Assembly (NCBI GenBank): GCA_002284615.2
Contig: MU069760.1
Span: 143,152 to 159,357 of the forward strand
From: Dunaliella salina
Taxonomy: Eukaryota; Chlorophyta; Chlorophyceae; Chlamydomonadales; Dunaliellaceae
Direction of reading: 5' to 3'
DNA length: 16,206 bases
How positions within the stretch are numbered: position 1 is the stretch's first letter; each line of letters begins with the position of its first letter. The position numbers and the translations under genes are program-made. Below, in pieces: positions 8,235 to 15,469 of the stretch. The notes beneath the pieces were generated by a model. That model was not told the origin of the DNA and ran no database searches. It saw only the letters and a list, made by a program, of their open reading frames with translations.

Positions 8235-8266
8235 TAAGTGAACAGACCTGAAGGTCTGTACACTTA
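8235..8266 (+). other. 14-bp-stem hairpin followed by AATAAA
   Basis: Arms TAAGTGAACAGACC and GGTCTGTACACTTA pair with a single A-A mismatch around a TGAA loop. An AATAAA lies 2-3 bases after the stem. An inverted repeat this perfect is unusual here. It could be a relic of a small palindromic element or a structured 3' UTR. Confidence 0.6.
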
Positions 8267-8379
8267 AAAATAAAATGTAGCTCATCCTGGGAATCACATG
8301 GGTCACAAGTATAAGAAATGTCACCATTCCAAATACCTTGCTTTACCTGAGCTTGATGACAGACTGTGCACTTTATCGA

Positions 8380-8618
8380 ATACTCGAGCTACTTATAGTT
8401 TGCATACTCCCTTTTTGCTGCTTGCTTTTCTGCCTTACATGCAGACACTGCCATGTTTCTTTCTTACATATCTGCTTTTTACCTGTGTCTTTTCCCCTGC
8501 CTGTGTGTTATACTGCATTCACTTGGTTTTCTAGGGAAAGCTGAGCAGCCAGACTTCATGGCTGAAGGCTAAAACTTACCTTGTAACCTTGTAACCTTGT
8601 AACCTTGTAACCTTACTT
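8380..8618 (+). mobile_element. Retroelement 3' end with (CCTTGTAA)n tail
   Basis: A T/C-rich segment ends in GCTGAGCAGCCAGACTTCATGG, then CTGAAGGCTAAAACTTA and four copies of CCTTGTAA (8579-8617). The same ending, GCCGAGCAGCCAACCTTATGGCTGAAGGC plus CCTTGTAAC repeats, occurs at 13420-13480 in the same orientation. Short tandem repeats at the 3' end are typical of several LINE clades. The upstream boundary is uncertain, and the link to the NPPDPH-type LINE is not shown. Confidence 0.6.
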
Positions 8619-8767
8619 GAAGAGTGTCGATGTGAACTTTGTCTTGAAGTCAAAATCGGGCCACATTGCATATGATGTGTCTGGGTAAGGTATTTGTCCG
8701 GTAAATTCTGGTGTAAGTATTTGGGCAGAATGTAAGGGGAATAAGTGACATGCGGGTACCGAAGTGG

Positions 8768-9800
8768 GAGACGAAAAGAAAGAGAAAAAAGAAAAAGAAA
8801 AGTCTGTGCGAGCCGGAGGCCGCGTGCATTTAGGGAAGGCTCCCTAACTAACAAGCTAGCAAGCTAACAGAGGCCTCCCCAGAAGGCCCACAGAACCTAC
8901 ACTAGATACGGCTAGTCTAGGAAAGAGCCAGTGACAGAGCTAATGATGATCTGGGGGGTTGTCCGCCATGCTCCTGAACGCCCGGTTGGTCCTTGCTACT
9001 GATTCAGCTTTGTGCTTGGTAAGGCCCAGACCATAAGGGATTTGATTGTATATCCATTGTAAACAGTGCCAACCACACCAACTAAGATGATAAGCAGAGT
9101 CACACTTTGTTATTCCTGTTTGGATTTCTGGGCTGCAGGATTCAAGTCTGGTTACAGTGTGAGAGTGTCAAGTTGCTGCCGGTTCTAAAGTTATGAAGTG
9201 GTTTGCGTAAGGGCAGAATTTCAATCCAACAAGGCGGATGTCCCTGTCTCGATCGGGGATATTGGAGGGATCCAGGTGGACAGGTCGGCCTGGTATAGAG
9301 CGCACAAAGATAACATGCGGGCGGCTTTGGTGGCGGGCCGCTTGCGTCAAGGAGGAGCCAGTACCATTGGGGAATACCCATTCAGGAACGCTGTGCACTA
9401 CGTTTTCAGGGACTTGCATGCCCTGTTCCTGGAGTCTCTCATAGCTGCATTCATGCATATCAACAAGAGATGAGTCATACCGGTCTTTACTGAGGGCTTT
9501 ACACAGAGACTAAGGCCTGCATGGAGTATGTTGGTGCGCATACCAATCATTGTTGAGCTGGTACACCTGAGGAGTATGCGATCGATGTTGTCTGTATCAT
9601 CAGATGGTCTACACAGTAGGTTCACACATAGGACAGCACCGTGATTGACCAACCTGGACCCTTGCCAGGCCTCATCATGCCCTGCCATGGCCACACTGTA
9701 GTAAAAGCTTTAGCACAATACATTTGCGGAGGTCTGCATGCTGCCGCACCCAACGGATGTTCAGGCCCTGTGTCTTCATACCGTAGAGGGATGTGACCAA
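8768..9800 (-). pseudogene. Degenerate LINE (family B): C-terminal part of ORF and class 2 3' UTR
   Basis: Reading down the minus strand, pieces in the right order but different frames match the LINE at 10914-11936. These are EDTGPEHPLGAAACRP (about 9700-9790), a knuckle remnant SDDTDNIDRILLRC (9563-9614), VPEWVFPNG..SRPHVIFV..DIRLVGLKFC (9168-9400) and ILVGVVGTVYNGYTIKSL (9033-9104), ending ADNPPDHH-stop at 8940. The 3' UTR follows to a CTTTTCTTT tail near 8768. The first piece is out of order relative to the full copy and may be a second insertion. Compared with the copy at 10914, the PD is PH, E-I-K is G-L-K and the knuckle His is Arg, so the domain is dead. The plus-strand frame at 9198-9473 is its antisense shadow. 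Confidence 0.8.
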
Positions 9801-10106
9801 TACGCACCCCCTTAAAAACAATTAATTTTACACATACATACCATTTACGCACCCATGGTACAAGTTAATGTTTTTGAATACGCACATTTACGCAGTGCCA
9901 AAAGGGCCTAAGCCCACAAAAACAACTTGTCCTGAAGGTGGTCTCAGAAGCAAGCTTGCATTCTCACTCAGCTCCTTAGTTTGTCCACCTAACCTGAGTG
10001 ATCCTGGCCTCATTTCCTAATCCATGTTTTAAAGGTTGGCTGCTCAGCTTTCTGTTGTAAGCCAAACAAACGTGAGCAAGTAAATAGTCTAGCGAGTGCA
10101 AACAGG
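9801..10106. other. No recognised feature
   Basis: TACGCAC occurs three times in 9800-9895 among AT-rich sequence. Otherwise nothing is recognised. Confidence 0.45.
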
Positions 10107-10152
10107 CAGGGGAAATAGACACGCACTGACAGGGGAAATGGACACACACAGA
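10107..10152. repeat. 23-bp direct duplication
   Basis: CAGGGGAAATAGACACGCACTGA is followed at once by CAGGGGAAATGGACACACACAGA. Two units with three to four differences. Confidence 0.85.
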
Positions 10153-10387
10153 CATAGTCAAATAATAAAAGCACATGTTTCCAAACAGCTTGGCCCTTCA
10201 TGTGAAAGGACACGTACAAACATAGGAGGTATTAATGCACCAAGATGAACAACATTCTAGCGCTGTGAGCGTCGCCAAGGAAGCAACATGTTTAACTCTG
10301 TGTTCAAACAGCAAGCTTAGAAAACGTTCCCAGAAATGCAACATATGTAGCTCCGTGTCTATCACCAGGACAAGGCCCATTGACAAG

Positions 10388-10407
10388 TAATCAATCAATC
10401 AATCAAC
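10388..10407. repeat. (AATC)n short tandem repeat
   Basis: Four to five TCAA/AATC units. No associated feature. Confidence 0.85.
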
Positions 10408-10481
10408 CAGGACAGGCTCAGGACACACCGAAAGACTCCAGGCAAAGGAACCCTGTACAGCTCCATAGCGTACCTACAGCC

Positions 10482-10585
10482 GACTCAGCAATCCACGTTC
10501 AACACCATGGCAAACCCAACAACACTACTTAAGCTCCCAGCAGACAACGTTTAGCACCATGGCCAACTCAGTAGCACAATCGCAA
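10482..10585. repeat. Diverged 52-bp tandem pair
   Basis: ACGTTCAACACCATGGCAAAC at 10495 and ACGTTTAGCACCATGGCCAAC at 10547 lie 52 bases apart, with similar flanks (ACTCAGCA / TCCCAGCA). The surrounding 10280-10480 contains weaker echoes (GCAACATGTTTAACTC, GCAACATATGTAGCTC), so an older array may extend left. Confidence 0.55.
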
Positions 10586-10744
10586 TGTAACCTTACCTTA
10601 CCCATAATTGCCTCTGCATCAGACGGATCCTGATCATCATCAGTTCAAACTCTTTCCTCGTGCACCGCAGTAACATGATGGCCTACGTAGTTACCAAAAA
10701 ATGCAAAAAGAGCGCTCTTTGGCTAGCCAATCCCTATAATTCCC

Positions 10745-11990
10745 TTTCCTGATATCTCTCTCTTTTCCTACTTTTCAAGAAAAGAAAAGAAAAAGAAAAA
10801 GAAAAACTACGCAGGCAGAGAAACTCTCCCTACATCAATTAAGGAAAAGGAGACACATTGGCTCAAAAGAGAGCCGTGTGCCCCCTCCACCACAAGGTAT
10901 GAAAAAGAGAATGCTAATGTGGGTCTGGGGGGTTACTAGAAGCACCTGGCTCTAGAGCCTGGCTGTGGGAAGTATTCTTGGTTTCAATAGCGCGGCGTGT
11001 GGTGACTAGTTTGTGGGCATACTGAACAGAATGGGCATGAGGTTGTTGAGCAAGCTTCGTGGCACGTTGGTGATCCAATCCTAGATGTATGAATTGCTTC
11101 AGGGTATGCTCAGTGTAAATAGTTTTACCTACACCCAGGAGAATAGGGTGAATTGTAACAGCTTTAGCGTTGATAAGTTTACAAAGGTCTGCATGCTGCC
11201 GCTTTGCTGCGTTCAACTGATGCTCTGGCCTTGTGTCTTCACAGAACTTGATTTCTATTAGGTGCACATGGCGTTCATTTGCATAAAGTTCATAAGGTTG
11301 CCTCATGCGACTAGTTCTGGTGGTCCTCCGTGAGGTGCTGCGCAAAGTGTGATGGGAATGGGTAGGAGAAACATCGTTAGAAGTATGTTTGGCATTAAAA
11401 GGGGTGATCAAAACAGCATCTGGTCTACTGGAGTTGAGTCTTTTCTTCTCTGGAAGGTTACGAGGGAAGAAGTAAGCAGGTAAAGTTCTGTTTGAGGCAT
11501 GTGTAGGGAGTTGNAGGTTGTGTTGAGCAAGCTTAAAATCGCTCCCTATGTCTGTGTAGACCAGGCCTGCCCCTACGGGGCATTTGCTGAGGGCTTTTGT
11601 AAACATTCTGCCTGCAATGTTATGGCGTTCAGTTTTCATGTTGGAGATGATATGATTTTGGCAGCCTGAGAGCATGTGTAGTGCGCTGTCCAAATGATGG
11701 CAGCCTTGGAGGGGGCAAGATGGATCAGTTGACTCTTTGAAACGCACTGCATGTTTTTGGTTGTAGAGGGTGCCCGTGCGGTACTGCAGGATGGTACGCT
11801 TCATGGGTACAGAGATGTTGGGCATATTTCTGAAGGCATAGCTGATTTCTCTATTTACTTGCAGTAAAAGGTTTTGATAATAAGAGTAGTAACCTGTTTT
11901 GGCATTGGCATATCCAAGCTTGTGTTTAGAATGCATGTGGGATTTGAGAGCATCTTGGAGATTGGGGAGATAGGTGAGCTTGTGAGATCA
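10745..11990 (-). mobile_element. 5'-truncated LINE (family A) with restriction-like endonuclease domain
   Basis: The element holds the C-terminal third of a LINE ORF (10914-11987) and a class 1 3' UTR (10745-10913). The UTR has the landmarks GAGCCAATGTGTCTCC, CTTAATTGATGTAGGGAGAG, CTGCCTGCGTAG and a CTTTTTCTTTT tail. No reverse transcriptase sequence remains; homology to the family stops near an in-frame TGA at 11988-11990. Target-site duplications are not visible. The 3' UTR is shared with the plus-strand fragment at 3462-3625. The coding part is almost free of lesions, so this copy is much younger than the one at 8768-9800. Confidence 0.88.
10914..11936 (-). CDS. Partial LINE ORF2-like protein, CCHC knuckle plus PD...ExK endonuclease
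   Basis: The open frame covers 340 residues from the first Met and extends upstream without Met to 11987. Residues 74-92 form C-x4-C-x7-H-x4-C (CPLQGCHHLDSALHMLSGC). RHN follows at 104-106, RPD at 171-173 and E-I-K at 228-230 (HLIEIKFCED). A Ser/Thr/Arg-rich loop (about 195-213) separates the last two. The end is NPPDPH. In LINEs with a restriction-like endonuclease, a CCHC motif after the reverse transcriptase is followed by (K/R)H(N/D), PD and (D/E)xK, so the order fits that domain, which nicks target DNA for target-primed reverse transcription. The PD-to-ExK gap (54 residues) is long for R2-type enzymes. One codon (residue 141) contains an N. The missing N-terminal part makes this copy non-autonomous. 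Confidence 0.82.
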   Translation of the reverse strand: MHSKHKLGYANAKTGYYSYYQNLLLQVNREISYAFRNMPNISVPMKRTILQYRTGTLYNQKHAVRFKESTDPSCPLQGCHHLDSALHMLSGCQNHIISNMKTERHNIAGRMFTKALSKCPVGAGLVYTDIGSDFKLAQHNXQLPTHASNRTLPAYFFPRNLPEKKRLNSSRPDAVLITPFNAKHTSNDVSPTHSHHTLRSTSRRTTRTSRMRQPYELYANERHVHLIEIKFCEDTRPEHQLNAAKRQHADLCKLINAKAVTIHPILLGVGKTIYTEHTLKQFIHLGLDHQRATKLAQQPHAHSVQYAHKLVTTRRAIETKNTSHSQALEPGASSNPPDPH

Positions 11991-12080
11991 CAATGTACAG
12001 ATGTTTTGTTGCATGAACCAGAGCATCAATAGGCCTTATCCCTCTCTTCATGAACTTCTCCTCTTTCTCCTGTTAGCGGC

Positions 12081-12240
12081 AAAGAAAAGAAAAGTCTACA
12101 AGCCAGAAACCGCGTGCACGAAGGGAGGGCAGTGGCCTCACCAGAAGGCCCTCAAAACCTACACGAGACACAGCTAGTCTAGGAGAGAGCCAGAAACAAA
12201 TCTAGTGGGGATCTGGAGGGTTGCTGCTCGCCATGCCTTT
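12081..12240 (-). mobile_element. LINE 3' end fragment, class 2
   Basis: On the minus strand it begins with ATGGCGAGCAGCAACCCTCC, reading MASSNPPDPH-stop. It then runs through the class 2 UTR landmarks (CTAGACTAGCTGTGTCTCGTG, GAGGGCCTTCTGGTGAGGCC, GTGCACGCGGTTTCTGGCTTG) to a CTTTTCTTT tail. Upstream the frame continues in the element for some codons (KRLTKLTVRASKG), but the family match there is weak. Confidence 0.85.
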
Positions 12241-12265
12241 TGACGCCCGGACTGTTAGCTTCGTC

Positions 12266-12315
12266 AATCGTTTTGACTGGAAACCTTCCTCCTTCCTTGT
12301 GACCCTGTAACATTT
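12266..12315 (+). mobile_element. Possible retroelement 3' terminus, TGTAACC type
   Basis: TCGTTTTGACTGGAAACCTTC is followed by CTTCCTTGTGACCCTGTAACATTTCC. The first word is shared exactly with the minus strand at 8031-8045, and the last part with the tail at 13455-13490 (CTTGTAACATTTCC). It lies back to back with the minus-strand LINE end at 12081-12240, so the two may be one composite insertion. Confidence 0.45.
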
Positions 12316-12341
12316 CCGGTGTTAATATTTAAATCGATTAA

Positions 12342-13091
12342 TTTCTGCTGTCCTGGAGCGCCCTGGCACCAGCTCCTTTGGGAGCACCTGCCAGGGAACA
12401 CCGGGCGCCATGGTTGTTCATAAACACAGACCCCGAGCCCAACAAATCCTGGATGCGTGGGTCCCTCTCGTCTGTATCGTCAGAGACGCGGCGCCGCGTC
12501 AATCAACCTCTGGATGTGACAACTCGCGAACAGAGAGAGCAATGGAAGCCCCAGCTTGCGGAGCCCACTCCCAGCCTTGCACCGCAAGTCTTCAGCAGTG
12601 TCTCCCCCAACCCAAGCAGCAATAGCAGAGCACAAACTGAGCACAAGCCTGAGGCACCTGCTCCTCAGGAGCACCAGCCTCAGGCACCAGCTCAGACGGG
12701 CTCTGAAGACAGCAGCAACAAAAGGAAGAGAGAGCCCCAGGGGAGCACATCTCGCGAGGCATCTGAGCACCAGCCAGTACATGCTGTTGCACCAGCTCCA
12801 CAAGAGCACCAGTCACAGCGTGCACTGGCATCTGCTCAGAAGTCCCGCGAGATGGCCCCTGTCGTGGTTCCATCCTTTGTCATGGAGCCGGGCCAATGGG
12901 AGGTCTTCGAGCAGCACCGCGGTGTGGACAACATTCGGGCAACGCTTTCCAGGCGCTCCGCTGCCAACTATGTCTCTGAAGAAGAGCAGCAGAAGTACGC
13001 AGTGGAGCTGGTGTCATTTCTTGTCTATGAGGGGCGCTGCCTTACACACCCACGCCCAGGCAGAGGGAGCGTGATGCGGCCAGGAACCTGA
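12342..13091 (+). CDS. Long open frame, Pro/Gln/Ala-rich protein with NLS-like cluster; probable exon
   Basis: About 250 codons are open from the stop at 12339 to TGA at 13089-13091. The first in-frame ATG is near 12453, so the true start or acceptor is unknown. The middle is low complexity (PEAPAPQEHQPQAPAQ, later APAPQEHQSQ), two related blocks some 60 residues apart with NKRKREPQ between them, like a nuclear localisation signal. The last 70 residues are ordered-looking: QWEVFEQHRGVDNIRATLSR and SEEEQQKYAVELVSFLV. Codons there favour G/C at the third position, more than any other open frame in the window. I do not recognise the family. It could be one exon of a larger gene, a retroelement Gag-like fragment or a single-exon gene. 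Antisense frames are shadows. Confidence 0.5.
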   Translation, partial: FLLSWSALAPAPLGAPAREHRAPWLFINTDPEPNKSWMRGSLSSVSSETRRRVNQPLDVTTREQREQWKPQLAEPTPSLAPQVFSSVSPNPSSNSRAQTEHKPEAPAPQEHQPQAPAQTGSEDSSNKRKREPQGSTSREASEHQPVHAVAPAPQEHQSQRALASAQKSREMAPVVVPSFVMEPGQWEVFEQHRGVDNIRATLSRRSAANYVSEEEQQKYAVELVSFLVYEGRCLTHPRPGRGSVMRPGT

Positions 13092-13179
13092 AACAAAGAG
13101 CAAATACATGACTGAGGTGTGTGCCTGGCTAGCTAGCTGACTGTTGTTAGGANGGGTACATATACAGAAACTCCAAACG

Positions 13180-13485
13180 TATGTTCATGCAGCTCTTGTG
13201 TCTCCTTGTGATACTGATCAGAACCTGGCCAGCCCTTCTGGTTTCAAGTAGAGCTCTTCATTTCTCCTCCCTTTTTTCCTTGTTTACTGCTCCCTCTGTG
13301 AACAGAAAACANATGCTGTCCCTCTGGACTTCATCTAGTCTTCTTGAGACACTACATCAGTTTTCTCAATGTTTTTTATAGTTGCCTGTGTTTGTGCTCA
13401 TCAAANGACTTCACGCCGAGCAGCCAACCTTATGGCTGAAGGCTTATATCCCATTGTAACCTTGTAACCTTGTAACATTTCCTGA
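13180..13485 (+). mobile_element. Retroelement 3' end with CCTTGTAAC tail
   Basis: T/C-rich sequence leads to GCCGAGCAGCCAACCTTATGG, then CTGAAGGCTTATATCCCATTGTAACCTTGTAACCTTGTAACATTT. It matches the ending at 8535-8618 in order and orientation. Three ambiguous bases lie in or near it (13153, 13312, 13406). The 5' limit is a guess. Confidence 0.6.
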
Positions 13486-13914
13486 AATGACGTAAGCAGT
13501 CAAATCAGCACCTATGCAGGTTGATTGTGAAAACCAGGGTGTTGCCTCAAACTGTTGCCTTTAAACAGATTCCTCAGTCACAAAGCCGCGGCATGCTTGG
13601 CATCTAAGAGGACTTTTGGCAATCTTGTGACTGACAATTTTGAATTTTATATGGACGCTTTGGCTAATAAGGCCTCTGCAGCCTCGCAAGCGCTGCAGCA
13701 GATGTGATGCTCGACCCCATTCGAATGTCGCACGCTAACAAACTTACAGGAACAATATTTACAACCTTAATGAAGGATGAAAATAATAGACAGCCCGATG
13801 ATGATCCCAGGTGGTCGATTTCCAATAAACTAACTCCCGGGGGGCCTATAGTGGGTTGGGTGTAATGCGCAGCATTGCTGGCTTGCCATTTGCAAGGCGC
13901 GTGAATGGTACGAA
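13486..13914. other. No recognised feature
   Basis: No repeat family, splice pair or coding-like frame is supported. The minus-strand frame at 13664-14077 spans both this and the next repeat and has no protein character. Confidence 0.45.
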
Positions 13915-14118
13915 GGTCATGATAGGATTGCCTGGTGGGTCCATAGCCCAGGTGCATCGGCGGGCCAGGTATGTTACAGCCTGCATGCATGTGTGAATGC
14001 ATACATATTTGAAGGTCTTGATTGGATTGCCTGCACACGTGTATGATGGTCATGATGGGATGGTCTGGTGGGCCCATAGCCCAGGTGCATCAACGAGTAA
14101 GGTATTTGACAGCCTGCA
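13915..14118. repeat. 133-bp spaced direct repeat, two units
   Basis: A block of about 71 bases (GGTCATGATAGGATTGCCTGG, then GGGTCCATAGCCCAGGTGCAT and ending ACAGCCTGCA) at 13915 recurs at 14048 with roughly 12 differences. The spacer repeats part of it again (GGTCTTGATTGGATTGCCTG near 14014), so the array is probably built from a shorter GGTC.TGAT.GGATTG unit. Confidence 0.88.
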
Positions 14119-14212
14119 AACATTTCTGCGTACAGCGTTTAGACGGAGAATTTCATTAGTGATCATGATCCATGCCTGGCCATTCAGGAATTATACTGTC
14201 CTTCCTTCATAG

Positions 14213-14268
14213 GCTCTGGGGGCAGTCTGCATACACCAGCTTGCAAATGACAGTGCAAATGTGTCAAG
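14213..14268 (+). CDS. Candidate exon with armadillo-like helix
   Basis: A good acceptor (ACTGTCCTTCCTTCATAG) and donor (GTCAAG|GTGAAA) bound 56 nt that read ALGAVCIHQLANDSANVS plus two bases of a split codon. The pattern AL.AVC..LANDS.N resembles the second and third helices of an armadillo repeat (typically AL.NLA..S.EN...I). The match is from family memory and covers only half a repeat. No partner exon is visible in phase nearby, so it may be one small exon of a gene extending outside the window. Confidence 0.35.
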
Positions 14269-14269
14269 G

Positions 14270-14607
14270 TGAAATGAAGCAAAAAGTGGCACTGAAACCC
14301 ACAAAGACTGAATGCACACAGCGGCAAACTCAACTGCCAGATGTCAGTAGACCCACCAGCCAGAGCTGCTGCCAATACAGACTTGACAACCAGAACCGCC
14401 TCAAGAGGTCGACATAAACAGTTGGAACAAACAATGGCAGTTGGCTTCATAACCAAATGCAAAAAAAAAAGAGGAGCCACACTGTTGCATAGCCAGCCAA
14501 CCGCCATTTATCAAGGACTTCCTGCTTTTGGAGTCCGGTTCTCATATGTCAGTGCCACGATTAGGCGTGTGGTGAAAATGGAGAATATGGAATGTACGCT
14601 CTCAAGT
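14270..14607. other. No recognised feature
   Basis: Includes an A10 run at 14461. Open frames on both strands overlap without coding bias. Confidence 0.4.
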
Positions 14608-14722
14608 TGCCCTGCACTTGCTGCCCTGCACTTGCTTCCAGCTCCATGCACTTGCTGCCAACTTCACTTGCTGCCAACACTCCTTGCACTTGCTGCCCTG
14701 CACTTGCTGCCAACTCCAGCAA
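14608..14722. repeat. GCACTTGCTGCC minisatellite
   Basis: CTGCACTTGCTGCC occurs near 14610, 14620 and 14696-14712, and shorter GCACTTGCTGCCAAC units lie between. Spacing is 14-22 bases, mixing two unit lengths (with or without AACTCCA). It lies just downstream of the minus-strand segment at 14734-14875. Confidence 0.85.
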
Positions 14723-14733
14723 TTTAGCTTTAC

Positions 14734-14875
14734 CTTCACGATTGCATAAGTAGACGCAGACGCAATGCATCAGGCAGGCGGCCCAGAAGCTCCTTTGCGG
14801 GGAGCTTGAAAGAAACATCTGTGGAATCAAGCTCAGCCTGAACAAGTCCTTGCACATGCAGTAGGAGGCACTTTG
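14734..14875 (-). CDS. Possible minus-strand exon, unidentified
   Basis: The minus strand shows an acceptor, AACCTTATTTTTCAG, and a donor, CGTGAAG|GTAAAG, 142 nt apart. Two frames are informative. One (starting after two bases) reads KCLLLHVQGLVQAELDSTDV, then SFKLPAKELLGRLPDALRLR and LLMQS, with a TGA two bases before the donor. Another (phase 0) is fully open but Cys/Ser-rich. The first is more protein-like and could be a terminal exon whose stop is that TGA. It lies downstream of the P450 heme exons, but neither frame looks like a P450 C-terminus. Confidence 0.3.
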
Positions 14876-14918
14876 CTGAAAAATAAGGTTTCAAGGGTTT
14901 GAGTGATTTGACCTTGGG

Positions 14919-14968
14919 ACTTCATCATCCTCACCAGCTTGATGTCCATTACCGCAAGATCCTTGCCC
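14919..14968 (-). pseudogene. Partial third copy of P450 heme-loop exon
   Basis: The minus strand reads GKDLAVMDIKLVRMMKS, matching the second half of the exon at 15129-15239. The codons before Gly (where Cys-Leu should be) are GGC TAG, so the heme Cys is absent and a stop stands in its place. Nucleotide identity to the 15129 copy is high over TCATCATCCTCACCAGCTTGAT, so the duplication is not ancient. Confidence 0.75.
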
Positions 14969-15000
14969 TAGCCTCCTAAGATCTCATCCAAGAAGGTCAC

Positions 15001-15094
15001 CTTGATCTCCAAGTTTGCAAGGTCCTTGCCCAAGCAGTAGTGGGCACCATTTGAGAAGACATGCAGGTTGCGCGGCTTGTCTTCACTGAGCACC
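15001..15094 (-). pseudogene. Second copy of P450 heme-loop exon, acceptor lost
   Basis: The minus strand reads LSEDKPRNLHVFSNGAHYC, then LGKDLANLEIK, with the full FxxGxxxCxG heme signature. Compared with 15129-15239 there are about nine substitutions and one missing G over roughly 94 bases. The missing G lies in the RW codons, and the acceptor AG is replaced (CTTCG for GATAG). Just after LEIK comes GGTGACC and then unrelated sequence, so helix L is not completed. A cryptic acceptor (GTGCTCAG) and donor (CAAG|GTGACC) exist, but their phases would not preserve the motif frame of the upstream exon. Most likely a dead copy. Confidence 0.7.
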
Positions 15095-15128
15095 GAAGCA
15101 AATGACAAAAGTGATCTCAGCTACAGAC

Positions 15129-15239
15129 CTCATCATCCTCACCAGCTTGATCTCCATGATCGCAAGATCCTTGCCCAAGCAGTAGTGGGCACCATGCGAG
15201 AAGACGTGCAGGTGGCGCGGCTTGTCCTCACTGAGCCAC
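15129..15239 (-). CDS. Cytochrome P450 exon with heme-binding loop
   Basis: On the minus strand, 111 nt lie between GATAG and a donor, GAG|GTCTGT. They give one base completing Arg, then WLSEDKPRHLHVFSHGAHYC and LGKDLAIMEIKLVRMM plus two bases. FSHGAHYCLG fits FxxGxxxCxG; the Cys codon (15179-15181) provides the axial thiolate of heme, and LAxxEIK begins helix L. P450s bind heme and activate O2 for monooxygenation, usually at the ER or plastid membrane. The usual PF before this loop is HV, and the second loop residue is Ser, so the loop is atypical. The exon length is a multiple of three with equal phases at both ends. The substrate cannot be inferred, and the gene's other exons are mostly outside. 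Confidence 0.78.
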
Positions 15240-15469
15240 CTATCAAGGGGATTCACAGGTGTACACAATTAAGCCATCAGTTAAAACGCATGCCTGCTAG
15301 GCTATGATGCAATGAGGCAATCATGAAAAAAAGGTTTCAACTTTCCAAAAAGGTTAAGGGGATTCATCCATCAGTTTGCACGGGGAAGGGCTGCCACCAA
15401 GACGTCTGCATACAATCATTCATTACGGGTCACACAACTATCCCTCCAGATTTGTGCTCTTCGGCTTAC

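Noticed and set aside
9198..9473. Plus-strand 91-residue frame with protein-like look
   Set aside because: The opposite strand carries LINE protein matches (VPEWVFPNG, IRLVGLKFC) in the same bases, so this is an antisense shadow.
12240..12300. Extension of the LINE coding end (KRLTKLTVRASKG) into the TCGTTTTGACTGGAA word, with an apparent plus-strand echo at 8030
   Set aside because: The shared word is better explained by a separate element end with a TGTAACC tail, since the tail lies on its other side in both copies.
13664..14077. Minus-strand 137-codon open frame
   Set aside because: It spans the 133-bp direct repeat and unrelated sequence, and has no coding-like bias.
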